From Pseudomonas sp. GD03858 (GTDB lineage: Bacteria > Pseudomonadota > Gammaproteobacteria > Pseudomonadales > Pseudomonadaceae), in NCBI RefSeq assembly GCF_029840925.1, contig NZ_JAOCDM010000008.1, forward strand, positions 29,885-93,884: DNA of 64,000 bases, read 5' to 3'. Below the pieces are notes generated by a model. It saw nothing but the letters and a program-made list of their open reading frames with translations. It did not search any database and was not told the origin of the DNA. Positions 37,490 through 47,373 of the stretch are shown here, piece after piece. The first letter of the stretch is position 1; every line of letters begins with the position of its first letter. The position numbers and the translations under genes were made by a program.

Positions 37490-39007
37490 TCAGACGGTCT
37501 TGGCGATGCGCCCGGCCAGCAGCGCCCAGCCCAGCAGCAGCGCGCAGACGATCGCCAGCGGCCACGAGCGCCATTGCAGGTACGGCGTCAATTGCTGCAT
37601 CGGCACCACTTCGCCATACAGCACCGCCCGCTGGAACTGCGGAATCTGCGTGGTAATCCGACCGAACGGATCGATCAGCGCGGTCACCCCGTTGTTGGTG
37701 GCGCGGATCATCCAGCGGCCGGCTTCCAGTGCGCGCATCTGGGCCATCTGCAGGTGCTGCAGCGGACCGATCGAAGTGCCGAACCAGGTGTCGTTGCTGA
37801 TGGTCAGCAGCAGGTCGCTGCGGGCGGCCAGGCTGGCGGCGAACTCGGGGTAGACCACCTCGTAGCAGATGTACGGCGCTACCTGGTAGCCCTTGGCCTG
37901 CAGCAGCGGCTGGTCCTCGGGACCGCGGGCGAAGTCGGACATCGGCAGGTTGAAGAACTCGATCAGGCCACGCAGCATGTCCTGCAGTGGCACGTACTCG
38001 CCAAACGGCACCAGCTTCTGCTTGAGGTAGGTGCCGTCGCCTTCGCCGGCCACGGTGACGCCGTTGAAGTAGCGGCGCTGCTGGTGGACCACCTGGCGCA
38101 CCGGCACGCCGGTGATCAGCGCTGAGTGCCGCTCGGCGGCGAAGGTGCCCATCATGTCGATGTAGCCCTGGGCCTGGTCCTTGAGTACCGGCACGGCGGT
38201 TTCCGGCCAGACCAGCAGGTCGACGGGGCTGGAGCTGAAGCTCATGTCGCGGTACAGCGCCAGTTGCGCGTTGACGTGCGCCGGGTCCCACTTCAGGTCC
38301 TGTTCGACGTTGCCCTGCAGGGCGGCGACCTTGAGCGGGTCACCCGCAGGCTTGGTCCAGGCGTGGTCCTTGAGGGCCATGCCGAGGATCCACGGCGCGG
38401 CCAGCAACAGCACGCCCACGGCCAGGAACGCCGGGCGCTCCCGCAGGCGATAGAGGTTGCACAGCAAGGCGGCGGTCAGCGCCAGGCCGAAGGAGATCAG
38501 CCACACGCCACCCAGCGGGGCGAGCCCGGCGAGCGGCCCGTCGAGCTGGCTGTAGCCGGAATAGAGCCAGGGGAAACCGGTGAGGAACCAGCCGCGGAAC
38601 GCTTCCTGCAGCAGCCACAGGGCGGCGAAGCACAGGGCGTCGGCCAGCGGCGCCTCGTCGCGGCGCAACCAGCGCGCCCAGAGCCAGGCGGGCAGGGCGA
38701 AGAAGAACGCCAGGCAGGCGAAGAACGCCACCAGCAGCAACACCGCCAGCAGCGGCGAGGCGCCGCCGTAGGTGTTCATGCTGACGTAGATCCACCAGGT
38801 GCCGGCGCCGTACAGGCCGAAGCCGAAGCACCAGCCACGGGCCATGGCCTGGCGCGGGCTCAGCTCGCGCAGCCCGGCATAGAACACCATCAGCGCCAGC
38901 AGCGCGATCGGCCAGATATCGAAGGGCGCCAGGGCCAGGAGGGTGGAGGCGCCGGCCGCCAAGGCCAGCAGGTTACCGGGCCAGCCGGGGCGGGTGATCC
39001 AGCGCAT
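37490..39007 (-). CDS. lnt: Apolipoprotein N-acyltransferase
   Basis: Adds the third acyl chain to the N-terminal cysteine of lipoproteins in the inner membrane, which allows Lol transport to the outer membrane. The 505-residue protein has six to eight helices and a nitrilase domain with Glu in LLVWPETAVPV, Lys in YLKQKLVPFGEYVPL, and the catalytic cysteine in PYICYEVVYPEF. It is the last gene of the ybeZ-ybeY-corC-lnt operon. Confidence 0.96.
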   Translation of the reverse strand: MRWITRPGWPGNLLALAAGASTLLALAPFDIWPIALLALMVFYAGLRELSPRQAMARGWCFGFGLYGAGTWWIYVSMNTYGGASPLLAVLLLVAFFACLAFFFALPAWLWARWLRRDEAPLADALCFAALWLLQEAFRGWFLTGFPWLYSGYSQLDGPLAGLAPLGGVWLISFGLALTAALLCNLYRLRERPAFLAVGVLLLAAPWILGMALKDHAWTKPAGDPLKVAALQGNVEQDLKWDPAHVNAQLALYRDMSFSSSPVDLLVWPETAVPVLKDQAQGYIDMMGTFAAERHSALITGVPVRQVVHQQRRYFNGVTVAGEGDGTYLKQKLVPFGEYVPLQDMLRGLIEFFNLPMSDFARGPEDQPLLQAKGYQVAPYICYEVVYPEFAASLAARSDLLLTISNDTWFGTSIGPLQHLQMAQMRALEAGRWMIRATNNGVTALIDPFGRITTQIPQFQRAVLYGEVVPMQQLTPYLQWRSWPLAIVCALLLGWALLAGRIAKTV

Positions 39008-39015
39008 GTTCGTCC

Positions 39016-39855
39016 TTAACGGTTGATCGGGGTCAGGCGCAGCAGGTGAATCCGACGGCTGTCGGCGTTGAGGATGCGGAAGCGATAGCCGCCGATCTCG
39101 GTGGTCTCGTTGCGCTTGGGCAGGTGGCCGAACGCGCTCATCACCAGGCCGCCGACGGTGTCGAATTCGTCATCGGAGAACTCGCTGTCGAAGAATGCGT
39201 TGAAGTTCTCGATCGGGGTCAGCGCCTTGACCAGGAAATCGCCGCTGGGCAGCGGCTTGATGTAGCTGTCTTCCTCGACATCGTGCTCGTCCTCGATGTC
39301 GCCGACGATCTGCTCGAGCACGTCCTCGATGGTGACCAGGCCGGCGACGCCGCCGTACTCGTCGATGACCACGGCCATGTGGTTGTGGTTGGCGCGGAAC
39401 TCGCGCAGCAGCACGTTCAGGCGCTTGGATTCGGGCACGAAGGTGGCCGGACGCAGCAGGTCCTTGATGTTGAGGCTTTCGCCGTTGTCCTTGAGGATCA
39501 GCGGCAGCAGGTCCTTGGCGAGCAGGATGCCGAGCACATCGTCATGGCTCTCGCCGATCACCGGGTAGCGCGAGTGCGCGGCGTCGATCACCGCTGGCAG
39601 GAACTCGCGGGGCGACTGGCTGGCCTTGATGCTGATCATCTGCGAGCGCGGCACCATGATGTCGCGCACCTGCAGGTCGGCGACCTGGATGGCGCCTTCG
39701 ACGATGGTCAGCGCTTCGCTGTCGAGCAGCTTGTTCTGATGGGCTTCGCGCAGCAGCTCGAGGAGCTCCTGGCGGTTTTTCGGCTCATGGGCAAAAGCCT
39801 GGGTCAGCTTGCCCAGCCAGGACTTTTGCCCGTTGCTCGATCGGTCTTCGCTCAT
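39016..39855 (-). CDS. corC: CorC/HlyC-type transporter-associated protein
   Basis: A 279-residue cytosolic protein with two CBS domains (RDIMVPRSQMISI to LLAKDLLPLI, and VFGFRANH-like REFRANHNHMAVVIDEYGG) and a C-terminal transporter-associated CorC_HlyC domain (YRFRILNADSRRIHLLRL). It lacks the CNNM membrane domain. CorC is linked to Mg2+/Co2+ efflux. It sits 8 bases before lnt and 26 bases after ybeY. Confidence 0.93.
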   Translation of the reverse strand: MSEDRSSNGQKSWLGKLTQAFAHEPKNRQELLELLREAHQNKLLDSEALTIVEGAIQVADLQVRDIMVPRSQMISIKASQSPREFLPAVIDAAHSRYPVIGESHDDVLGILLAKDLLPLILKDNGESLNIKDLLRPATFVPESKRLNVLLREFRANHNHMAVVIDEYGGVAGLVTIEDVLEQIVGDIEDEHDVEEDSYIKPLPSGDFLVKALTPIENFNAFFDSEFSDDEFDTVGGLVMSAFGHLPKRNETTEIGGYRFRILNADSRRIHLLRLTPINR

Positions 39856-39881
39856 GGCGGTTACTCGTGATCCTTGCAGTG

Positions 39882-40355
39882 TCAGTGTGTGATTGATTCG
39901 GTTTCGTCGTCGGCGTACGGATCAGGATGCCCCAGTTCGGCCAGCAAATCCCGTTCCAGCGCTTCCATCTCTTCGGCTTCGTCATCGTCGATGTGATCGT
40001 AGCCAAGCAGGTGCAGGCAGCCGTGGATCACCAGGTGCGCCCAGTGCGCCTCCAGCGACTTGCCCTGTTCGGCAGCCTCGCGCTCGACCACCGGCACGCA
40101 GATCACCAGGTCGCCCAGCAGCGGGATGTCGAGCAGGTCGTCAGGCACGTCGGCCGGGAAGGACAATACGTTGGTGGCGTAGTCCTTGTGCCGGTAGGTG
40201 TGGTTCAGCTCGCGACCTTCCTGTTCGTCGACGAGGCGGATGGTCATCTCGGAATCGGCGCTGCGCTGGCGCAAGGCAAGCTCGCACCAGCGACGGAAGG
40301 CGGCGTCATCGGGGGCAACGGCGTCCGTGGCCCGTTGCAGGTCGAGTTCAAGCAT
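39882..40355 (-). CDS. ybeY: Endoribonuclease YbeY, rRNA maturation factor
   Basis: A zinc-dependent single-strand RNase acting in 16S rRNA 3' end maturation and ribosome quality control. The 157-residue protein shows the metal motif [11 protein letters not shown] in [19 protein letters not shown] and the upstream segment NVLSFPAD. Its first codons overlap the 3' end of ybeZ by eight bases. The pairing with ybeZ is widespread. Confidence 0.96.
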   Translation of the reverse strand: MLELDLQRATDAVAPDDAAFRRWCELALRQRSADSEMTIRLVDEQEGRELNHTYRHKDYATNVLSFPADVPDDLLDIPLLGDLVICVPVVEREAAEQGKSLEAHWAHLVIHGCLHLLGYDHIDDDEAEEMEALERDLLAELGHPDPYADDETESITH

Positions 40356-41346
40356 CTTTGCCGGGTGCCTCGGGCTTGGCCTGACGGGCGTCGAAGCGGT
40401 CGTAGGCTTCGACGATGCGCTGCACCAGCGGGTGGCGCACCACGTCCTTGGGCTGGAAGTGGGTGAAGCTGATGCCCGGGACGTCCTTGAGCACCTCGAT
40501 CACGTGGGCCAGGCCCGACTTGGTGCCGCGGGGCAGGTCGACCTGGGTGATGTCGCCGGTGATCACCGCGGTGGAGCCGAAGCCGATGCGGGTGAGGAAC
40601 ATCTTCATCTGTTCGAGCGTGGTGTTCTGGCTCTCGTCGAGGATGATGAAGCTGTTGTTGAGCGTGCGGCCACGCATGTAGGCCAGCGGCGCGATCTCGA
40701 TCACCTGGCGCTCGATGAGCTTGGCCACGTGCTCGAAGCCGAGCATCTCGTAGAGCGCGTCGTAGAGTGGGCGCAGGTACGGGTCGATCTTCTGGGCCAG
40801 GTCGCCGGGCAGGAAGCCGAGCTTTTCGCCGGCCTCGACCGCTGGGCGCACCAGCAGGATGCGGCGCACCTGCTCTCGTTCCAGGGCATCGACGGCGCAG
40901 GCCACGGCCAGGTAGGTCTTGCCGGTACCGGCCGGACCGATGCCGAAGTTGATGTCGTTGGCCAGGATTTCCTTGACGTAGCGCTGCTGGTTGACGCCGC
41001 GCGGGCGGATGTTGCCCTTGCGCGTGCGCAGCGAGACGCTGACTTCGTTGACCGCCGGATTGTCGAGGTTCTCGACCGTCGACTCCTGGAGATAGAGGTG
41101 GACCGTTTCCGGCGACAGGTCGGTGGCCTTGGCCTCGCGATAGAGGCGGCGCAGCAGCTGTTCGGCGGCGGAGGTGGTCTTGGGCTCGCCAATCAGTTCG
41201 AACTGATTGCCGCGGTTGCGGATCTCGATGGCCAGGCGTTGTTCGATCAGGCGCAGGTGCTCGTCGAACTGGCCGCACAGGTTGGCGAAGCGGTTGGCCT
41301 CGAAGGGTTCGAGGATGAAGCGATGGGGTTGTATGGGTGCGTTCAA
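40348..41346 (-). CDS. ybeZ: PhoH-like ATPase YbeZ
   Basis: A 332-residue P-loop ATPase thought to work with YbeY in RNA processing. Walker A is [14 protein letters not shown] near residue 133 and Walker [12 protein letters not shown] near residue 225. The N-terminal part has a KH-like region, and [20 protein letters not shown] follows Walker B. It is the first gene of the operon. miaB, which often precedes it in related bacteria, is not seen here. Confidence 0.95.
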   Translation of the reverse strand: MNAPIQPHRFILEPFEANRFANLCGQFDEHLRLIEQRLAIEIRNRGNQFELIGEPKTTSAAEQLLRRLYREAKATDLSPETVHLYLQESTVENLDNPAVNEVSVSLRTRKGNIRPRGVNQQRYVKEILANDINFGIGPAGTGKTYLAVACAVDALEREQVRRILLVRPAVEAGEKLGFLPGDLAQKIDPYLRPLYDALYEMLGFEHVAKLIERQVIEIAPLAYMRGRTLNNSFIILDESQNTTLEQMKMFLTRIGFGSTAVITGDITQVDLPRGTKSGLAHVIEVLKDVPGISFTHFQPKDVVRHPLVQRIVEAYDRFDARQAKPEAPGKDA

Positions 41347-41515
41347 GGTCGTTTTTAGCCGCTCGACGGCAATGAATGTGAACTCAAGAATAACCCTTGA
41401 GTGGCAGTGGCGAAAGCACTGAAACGATCAAGGGTCGGTATGAACGTTGCGATCCGCTTGTCGAGTGTGGCAGGGCAAGTTGACGATTCGGTGATGCGCC
41501 TGGTGCCTGCGCGCT

Positions 41516-42061
41516 TCACGGGAGAGGCGAGAAAGGGGTGCGGCCTTCGGCGTTCTGCAGTTCCAGCAGGTACTTGCGGAAGATCTGCCCGAGTACCTGG
41601 GTGGCGTGTTCGAGCTCGTCGCGGGGCATCTGCTCGGTGACCTCGTCGGCCATGTCCAGCGCGTCTTCGGCGCCATTGACCGCGGCGATCTTCAGCAGGA
41701 TGTAGGCCTGCACGTTGTTGGCCTTGACGCCTTCGCCATGGAAGAACATCGAGCCAAGGCGGTACTGGGCCTGGGCCTGGCCCTGCAGCGAGGCTTTTTC
41801 GAACCATTTCAGGGCATTGTCGAGATGACGTGGCGTGCTGCTGTAGTAGAACTCGCCCAGTTCGTACTGTGCTTCGGCATCCCCGGATTCCGCCGTCTGC
41901 TCGCAGGCCTTCAGGGCGTTCTGCAGCTCCTCGGGCGCGGTGCCAAGGGTGCAGCGGCCCGTTGCTGGAATCAGCAGCGAGTTACCGCCCTCCGCCAGGG
42001 CCAGCAGGGGCTGAAGAAGCAACAGGCAGCCCAGGGTCAGGGCGCGGCCGGTGCGGTTCAT
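41516..42061 (-). CDS. Exported Sel1/TPR-like repeat protein
   Basis: A 181-residue protein with a signal peptide (LTLGCLLLLQPLLALA) and Sel1-type repeats: AQYELGEFYYSSTPRHLDNA and QYRLGSMFFHGEGVKANNVQ, then LLKIAAVNGAEDA. Such repeats bind proteins. The start is ATG 42061. Function is unknown; it does not seem to be part of a larger operon. Confidence 0.85.
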   Translation of the reverse strand: MNRTGRALTLGCLLLLQPLLALAEGGNSLLIPATGRCTLGTAPEELQNALKACEQTAESGDAEAQYELGEFYYSSTPRHLDNALKWFEKASLQGQAQAQYRLGSMFFHGEGVKANNVQAYILLKIAAVNGAEDALDMADEVTEQMPRDELEHATQVLGQIFRKYLLELQNAEGRTPFSPLP

Positions 42062-42198
42062 GGGGATCGACTTACCTCTGCAAAGCTGCGGCCAATGTCT
42101 CTGGTGGCACATTATGGGATAAGCAGCGTCAACCTTACAAAGTTTTACTCAGATTTCTGCGTTGTGAAGGTCGTTGCAATGTCGCCTGTGCCGAGGCC

Positions 42199-42262
42199 TT
42201 CGCGGGTAAACCCGCTCCCACAGGGGCACCAGTCAACCTGTGGGAGCGGGTTTACCCGCGAA
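42199..42262. repeat. REP inverted pair
   Basis: TTCGCGGGTAAACCCGCTCC from 42199 facing GGAGCGGGTTTACCCGCGAA ending 42262, just past the hemL stop. Confidence 0.92.
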
Positions 42263-42269
42263 GGGGGCC

Positions 42270-43553
42270 TTACTTGATCTTGGCGAACGCCCGCTCGGCC
42301 GCATCCAGGGTGATCTGCAGCTCCTTGTCGCCATGGGCGATGGAGGTGAAGCCCGCTTCGAAGGCGCTTGGCGCCAGGTACACGCCGCCTTCGAGCATCA
42401 GGTGGAAGAAGCGCTTGAAACGCTCGGCATCGCTGGCCATCACATCATCGAAGGTGACGATGTCGTCGGCGCCGCTGAAGTACAGGCCGAACATCGCCCC
42501 AGCCTGGGTGGTGACGAACGGGATGCCGGCGGCATCGGCGCGCTGCTGCAGGCCGTCGAGCATGCGGCTGGTGAAGGCGCTCAGCTCGTCATGGAAGCCC
42601 GGGCGGCTGATCAGTCTCAGGGTGGTCAGGCCGGCGGCCATGGCCAGCGGGTTGCCCGACAGGGTGCCGGCCTGGTAGACCGGGCCCAGCGGCGCGATGC
42701 AGCCCATGATCTCGCGCTTGCCGCCGAAGCAGCCGACCGGCATGCCGCCGCCGACGATCTTGCCGAAGGTCGACAGGTCCGGAGTGATGCCGTAGTGGCC
42801 CTGGGCGCCGCCCAGCGATACACGGAAGCCGGTCATCACTTCATCGAAGATCAGCACCACGCCGTGCTTGTCGCACAGCGCGCGCAGGCCTTCGAGGAAG
42901 CCCGGCGCCGGTGGCACGCAGTTCATGTTGCCGGCCACCGGCTCGACGATGATGCAGGCCACGGTCTGGCCAACGTCGGCGAGGGTCTTCTCGACGGCGG
43001 CGATATCGTTGAACGGCAGGGTCAGGGTGTGCTTGGCGAAGTCCGCCGGCACGCCCGCCGAGCTCGGCACGCCCTGGGTCAGCAGGCCGGAGCCGGCCTT
43101 GACCAGCAGGCTGTCGGAGTGGCCGTGGTAGCAGCCCTCGAACTTGATGATCGCGTCGCGGCCGGTGTAACCACGGGCCAGGCGGATGGCGCTCATGGTG
43201 GCTTCGGTGCCGGAGCTGACCATGCGCACCATTTCCATCGACGGCACGATCGAGCAGACCAGGTCGGCCATCTCGGTTTCCATGGCGGTCGGCGCGCCGT
43301 AGGACAGACCATGCTCGAGCTGCTTGCGCACGGCATCGAGCACCTCAGGGTGACCGTGGCCGAGGATCATCGGGCCCCAGGAACCGACGTAGTCGACGTA
43401 GCGCTTGTCGTCTTCGTCGATGACATAGGCGCCTTCGGCGTGCTTGAAGAACAGCGGCGTGCCGCCGACGCTCTTGAAGGCGCGCACCGGCGAGTTGACG
43501 CCGCCGGGAATGTGTTTCTGGGCTTGGGCGAACAGGGCTTCGGAACGGGACAT
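42270..43553 (-). CDS. hemL: Glutamate-1-semialdehyde 2,1-aminomutase
   Basis: PLP-dependent enzyme that makes 5-aminolevulinate in haem synthesis. The 427-residue protein has the family segments [41 protein letters not shown] and the PLP lysine in [15 protein letters not shown]. thiE lies 17 bases upstream on the same strand. The start ATG 43553 gives the normal [12 protein letters not shown]. Confidence 0.97.
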   Translation of the reverse strand: MSRSEALFAQAQKHIPGGVNSPVRAFKSVGGTPLFFKHAEGAYVIDEDDKRYVDYVGSWGPMILGHGHPEVLDAVRKQLEHGLSYGAPTAMETEMADLVCSIVPSMEMVRMVSSGTEATMSAIRLARGYTGRDAIIKFEGCYHGHSDSLLVKAGSGLLTQGVPSSAGVPADFAKHTLTLPFNDIAAVEKTLADVGQTVACIIVEPVAGNMNCVPPAPGFLEGLRALCDKHGVVLIFDEVMTGFRVSLGGAQGHYGITPDLSTFGKIVGGGMPVGCFGGKREIMGCIAPLGPVYQAGTLSGNPLAMAAGLTTLRLISRPGFHDELSAFTSRMLDGLQQRADAAGIPFVTTQAGAMFGLYFSGADDIVTFDDVMASDAERFKRFFHLMLEGGVYLAPSAFEAGFTSIAHGDKELQITLDAAERAFAKIK

Positions 43554-43570
43554 GGGATCTTCTCTCGAAA

Positions 43571-44194
43571 TCAGGAAGCGAACAGGGCGTTGAAGGCGCG
43601 GGCGCGGCGGGTGACTTCCTGCGCGCTGTCGGCACCGAACAGGCCGTGGATCACCGCCAGCAGGTCGGCGCCATGGGCGACCAGCGGGGCGGCGTTGTCG
43701 AGGGTGATGCCGCCGATCACCGCGATCGGCAACTTGACCTGGGCGCGGGCCTGCTCCAGCAGCTCGACGCTGGCGGCGGGCGCGCCCGGTTTGGTGACGG
43801 AATTGAAGAAGCGGCCGAAGGCGACGTAGCTGGCGCCTTCGCTGGCGGCCTGTTGCGCCAGCTCGAGGCTGGCGTGGCAGGTCGAGCCGATGATCGCCTG
43901 GCGGCCGAGCAGGGCACGGGCCGGGGTGAGCGGACCGTCGGTCTGGCCCAGGTGCACGCCGACGCTCAGGCGTGCCGCCAGCTCGGCGTCGTCGTTGATG
44001 ATCAGCTCACTGCCATAGCGTTCGCACAGGGTCTTCAGCGCTTCGGCCTCACGCAGACGGCGGGCGGCATCGTCGCTCTTGTCGCGGTACTGCAGCAGGC
44101 GCACGCCGCCCTCCAGCGCCGCTTCGACATGGGACAGGAAACGGCCGGCCAGCAACTGGCTGTCGGTGATCGCATACAGACCGCGGAGTTTCAT
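43571..44194 (-). CDS. thiE: Thiamine-phosphate synthase
   Basis: Joins HMP-pyrophosphate and thiazole phosphate. The 207-residue TIM barrel starts LRGLYAITD, with [30 protein letters not shown] and the C-terminal [13 protein letters not shown] phosphate site. It lies between thiD and hemL, the common order in Pseudomonas, with gaps of 14 and 17 bases. Confidence 0.96.
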   Translation of the reverse strand: MKLRGLYAITDSQLLAGRFLSHVEAALEGGVRLLQYRDKSDDAARRLREAEALKTLCERYGSELIINDDAELAARLSVGVHLGQTDGPLTPARALLGRQAIIGSTCHASLELAQQAASEGASYVAFGRFFNSVTKPGAPAASVELLEQARAQVKLPIAVIGGITLDNAAPLVAHGADLLAVIHGLFGADSAQEVTRRARAFNALFAS

Positions 44195-44208
44195 CGGGAG
44201 GCCTCGTG

Positions 44209-45006
44209 TCAGGAGCAGAAATCCAGGGGCAGGCGGCGTGGCACGTACTGGCCCTTGCCCAGTTGCTCGGCGTCACGCAAGGTGCGCCAGGTGTAGTCCA
44301 GCGCGCTGCGCACCGCGCTTTGCAGCTGCTCGCCCAGGGCCAGGCGGCCGGCCAGGGCACTGGCCAGGGTGCAGCCCGAGCCGTGGTAGCTGCCCGGCAG
44401 GCGCTGGCAGGTCCAGGTGTGCTGCTGGCCGTCACGGCTGTACAGGCGGTTGTGAATCTCGTCTTCGTCACCGTGACCGCCGGTGATCAGCAGGTGCCGA
44501 CAGAACGGCAGCAGTTTTTCGGCGCATTGGTCCGCGGTGCCGTCCGGCAGCTCGGCCAGGATGCGCGCCTCTGGCAGGTTCGGCGTGGCGATGGTGGCCA
44601 GCGGCAGCAGGCGTTCGCGCAGCGCGTAGCCGACCTCGTCCTTGCCCAGGCGGCCACCGCCACCGGCGCGCAGCACCGGGTCGCAGACCAGCGGCAGGTG
44701 CGGGTGGGCGGCGAGCAGTTCGGCGACGGTGTCGACCATCTCGATCGAACCGAGCATGCCGAGTTTCACCACCGCCACCGTGGAGTCGGCCAGCACGGCG
44801 TTGGCCTGGGCCAGCACCCACTCACGGTCGAGCACGCGGAAGTCGGAAACGTTGACGGTATCCTGCACGGTCAGGGCGGTCACGGCGGGGGCGGCGTGAC
44901 ACCCTTGGGCGAGCAGGGCTTCGATATCTGCCTGCAGCCCGGCGCCACCACTGGGGTCGTGGCCGGAGAGACAGAGGACAACGGGGCGGGAGCTGTAGGT
45001 ATTCAT
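44209..45006 (-). CDS. thiD: Hydroxymethylpyrimidine/phosphomethylpyrimidine kinase
   Basis: Ribokinase-family enzyme that phosphorylates HMP twice in thiamine synthesis. The 265-residue protein has [20 protein letters not shown] near the N-terminus and the anion-hole segment [16 protein letters not shown] with the catalytic Cys. The start at ATG 45006 ([10 protein letters not shown]) is preferred over a TTG at 45027. It probably heads a thiD-thiE-hemL transcript. Confidence 0.95.
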   Translation of the reverse strand: MNTYSSRPVVLCLSGHDPSGGAGLQADIEALLAQGCHAAPAVTALTVQDTVNVSDFRVLDREWVLAQANAVLADSTVAVVKLGMLGSIEMVDTVAELLAAHPHLPLVCDPVLRAGGGGRLGKDEVGYALRERLLPLATIATPNLPEARILAELPDGTADQCAEKLLPFCRHLLITGGHGDEDEIHNRLYSRDGQQHTWTCQRLPGSYHGSGCTLASALAGRLALGEQLQSAVRSALDYTWRTLRDAEQLGKGQYVPRRLPLDFCS

Positions 45007-45271
45007 GGTCGGCGAGCTTATCACCAAACCTTTTTGCGCGGATCAGCCGGCGCCGGATAATTCCTGATCGGGTGATCAGGATGTTTTGTGTGATCGCTCT
45101 GAAATGCGCGTGATAGAGCCTCTGAGCATAAATTATTGGTGGCTTCTGGCCATGCCGGAAAGCTATGCTAGAGTGCTCGGATAACTCGATGAACGGGTAC
45201 TGCCGGATCACGTCGTCTCAAAGGGATGGGAGGCAATCGCGACGCGACCGCACAGACCATGCTGGGGCTGT

Positions 45272-47263
45272 ATGCGCTATTTGCTGATTGTGCTTCTGGG
45301 CTGCTTGCCTGTATTCGCCGGAGCGGTCGAATTCGACGATGCCACCGCGCGTCTTCCCCTGGGCAGGTTCATGCAGGTGTACGAGGACCACGACGGCAGC
45401 GCCAGCATCGCCCAGGTCAGCTCACCTTCGTTTGCCGGTCGTTTCCAGGCGCACCCGCACGAGGTGCTCAACGCCGGATACTCCACGTCGGTGTTCTGGT
45501 TGAAAGTCGATCTCGCCTACGATGCCATCCCGTCCGCCGCGCCGCGCCAATGGTTGCTGGAGCTGGCCTATCCGCCACTGGATCATCTGGAACTCTACCT
45601 GCCCGACGAGCAGGGCGTGTACCACCTGGCCCGTCGCACCGGCGATGCCTTGCCCTACGCCAGTCGGCAGATCCGCCAGAACAACTATCTGTTCGAACTG
45701 CCGTTGCGTCCTGGGCAGGCGACCACCTTGTACCTGCGCCTGCACAGCCAGGGCTCGATCCAGGCGCCGCTGACGCTGTGGTCGGCCCAGGCGTACCTGG
45801 AAGACCAGCCCACCCGCCTGTACGTGCTGGGCATGATCTATGGCGTGCTGCTGGTGATGCTGGTGTACAACCTGTTCATCTACCTCAGCGTGCGCGATGT
45901 CAGCTACCTCTACTACATCCTCTATATCGCGTCGTTCGGTCTGTACCAGATTTCGGTGAACGGTGCCGGCATCGCCTATTTCTGGCCGGACAACCCCTGG
46001 TGGGCCAACGCCGCCACGCCGCTGTTCATTGGCGCGGCCGGGCTGTTCGGCTGTCAGTTCGCCCGCCACTTCCTGCAGATGCAGCGCCTGAGCGCCGCTT
46101 TCGACCGTCTGTTGCTGTTGCTGATGGCCGGGGGCGCGCTGGTCATGGTGCTGGCCGTGACCCTGCGCTATGGCGTGGCGCTGCGCATGGCCACGGTGCT
46201 GGCGCTGCTGTTCACCGTGAGCATCTTCACGGCGGGGCTGTATGCCTGGTGGCGAGGCGTGCGCGTGGCGCGCTGGTTCATCATCGCCTGGACCGCCTTC
46301 CTTGTCGGTGGCCTGGTCAATACCCTGATGGTGCTGGGCTACCTGCCCAACGTGTTCCTCACCATGTACGCCAGCCAGCTGGGCTCGGCGCTGGAGGTCG
46401 CGTTGCTGTCGCTGGCCCTGGCCGACCGCATCAACAACCTGCGCGAGCAGCAGGCCCGCACGCTGCGCGAAACCGGCCGGACGCTGGAGCAGATGAACCT
46501 GGAACTGGCGCGCAGCAACCGACTCAAGGACGAATTCCTCGCCACCGTGACCCATGAGCTGCGTACGCCGATGAATGGCGTGATCGGCTCGCTGGAACTG
46601 CTGCACACCCTGCCCATGAGCGCCGAGCAGGCCCAGTACCATCGCACCGCCACAGGGTCGGCCCAGGACATGATGGCGATGGTCGACGACATCCTCATCC
46701 TCACCGAGCTGCAGGCCGGGCGCCTGCGCAGCCATGGCATGCCCTTCAGTCTGCGCCGCCTGCTGCAGGAGTTGCGTGCGGGCTATGCCGGCCAGGCCTT
46801 GGCCAAGGGCTTGTACTTGAGCCTGGACATCCCGGCCGACCTGCCCGACAGCCTGGTCGGCGATGCCCAGAAGCTCGCCCGTTGCCTGGCCTGCCTGGTG
46901 GACAACGGCCTGAAGTTCACCCATCAGGGCGGGGTCACGGTACAGGTGCGTGGCCGGCGCACGAGTGCCGATAGCGTGGCCCTGAGCATTACCGTGAGTG
47001 ACAGCGGCATCGGTTTCGAAGACCTGGACCAGGCCGTGCTGTACCAGCGCTTCTTCCAGGTGGATGGATCGATGACCCGGCGCTATGGCGGGCTGGGCAT
47101 CGGCCTGTCGATCTGCCGGCAACTGGGCGAACTGATCGGCGCGAGGCTGTCCCATGAATCCACGCCGGGGCTGGGCAGTCGCTTCGAGTTGAGCCTGGCC
47201 GTGGCCGTGGTGCAGATCCAGGTGCCAGTGGCCTGTGCCGCTTCCGGGCCAACCCGGTTTTAG
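45272..47263 (+). CDS. 7TMR-DISM sensor histidine kinase without receiver domain
   Basis: A 663-residue membrane kinase. A signal peptide leads into a periplasmic 7TMR-DISMED2 sensor (residues 25-175), seven membrane helices of the 7TMR-DISM type (about 185-390), a coiled-coil linker (LREQQARTLRETGRTLEQMN), HisKA with H-box FLATVTHELRTPMNGVIG, and HATPase_c with LVDNGLKFTH, DSGIGF and GGLGIGLSICRQL. The domain order matches RetS/LadS-type sensors, which bind carbohydrate-like ligands, but there is no receiver domain at the end. No response regulator gene is adjacent. The start ATG 45272 keeps the signal peptide and has only GGGG as ribosome binding site. Confidence 0.9.
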   Translation: MRYLLIVLLGCLPVFAGAVEFDDATARLPLGRFMQVYEDHDGSASIAQVSSPSFAGRFQAHPHEVLNAGYSTSVFWLKVDLAYDAIPSAAPRQWLLELAYPPLDHLELYLPDEQGVYHLARRTGDALPYASRQIRQNNYLFELPLRPGQATTLYLRLHSQGSIQAPLTLWSAQAYLEDQPTRLYVLGMIYGVLLVMLVYNLFIYLSVRDVSYLYYILYIASFGLYQISVNGAGIAYFWPDNPWWANAATPLFIGAAGLFGCQFARHFLQMQRLSAAFDRLLLLLMAGGALVMVLAVTLRYGVALRMATVLALLFTVSIFTAGLYAWWRGVRVARWFIIAWTAFLVGGLVNTLMVLGYLPNVFLTMYASQLGSALEVALLSLALADRINNLREQQARTLRETGRTLEQMNLELARSNRLKDEFLATVTHELRTPMNGVIGSLELLHTLPMSAEQAQYHRTATGSAQDMMAMVDDILILTELQAGRLRSHGMPFSLRRLLQELRAGYAGQALAKGLYLSLDIPADLPDSLVGDAQKLARCLACLVDNGLKFTHQGGVTVQVRGRRTSADSVALSITVSDSGIGFEDLDQAVLYQRFFQVDGSMTRRYGGLGIGLSICRQLGELIGARLSHESTPGLGSRFELSLAVAVVQIQVPVACAASGPTRF

Positions 47264-47267
47264 CCTG

Positions 47268-47285
47268 GAGGGGCGCGAAGCGCCC
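47268..47285. terminator. Hairpin after the histidine kinase
   Basis: GGGGCGC and GCGCCCC are complementary around AA, directly after the stop. A T-poor tail makes it a weak terminator candidate. Confidence 0.4.
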
Positions 47286-47373
47286 CCATCGTAGTCCGTT
47301 TTGTCACTTTGACTGACCGGCCCGTGGTGCTTCACTGGGTTATCCAGGCATGACCGGATCCAGGAGGCCCTCG

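Noticed and set aside
41347..41515. Remnant of miaB between ybeZ and the Sel1 gene
   Set aside because: Translated frames show none of the MiaB motifs such as the radical-SAM CxxxCxxC or the TRAM end.
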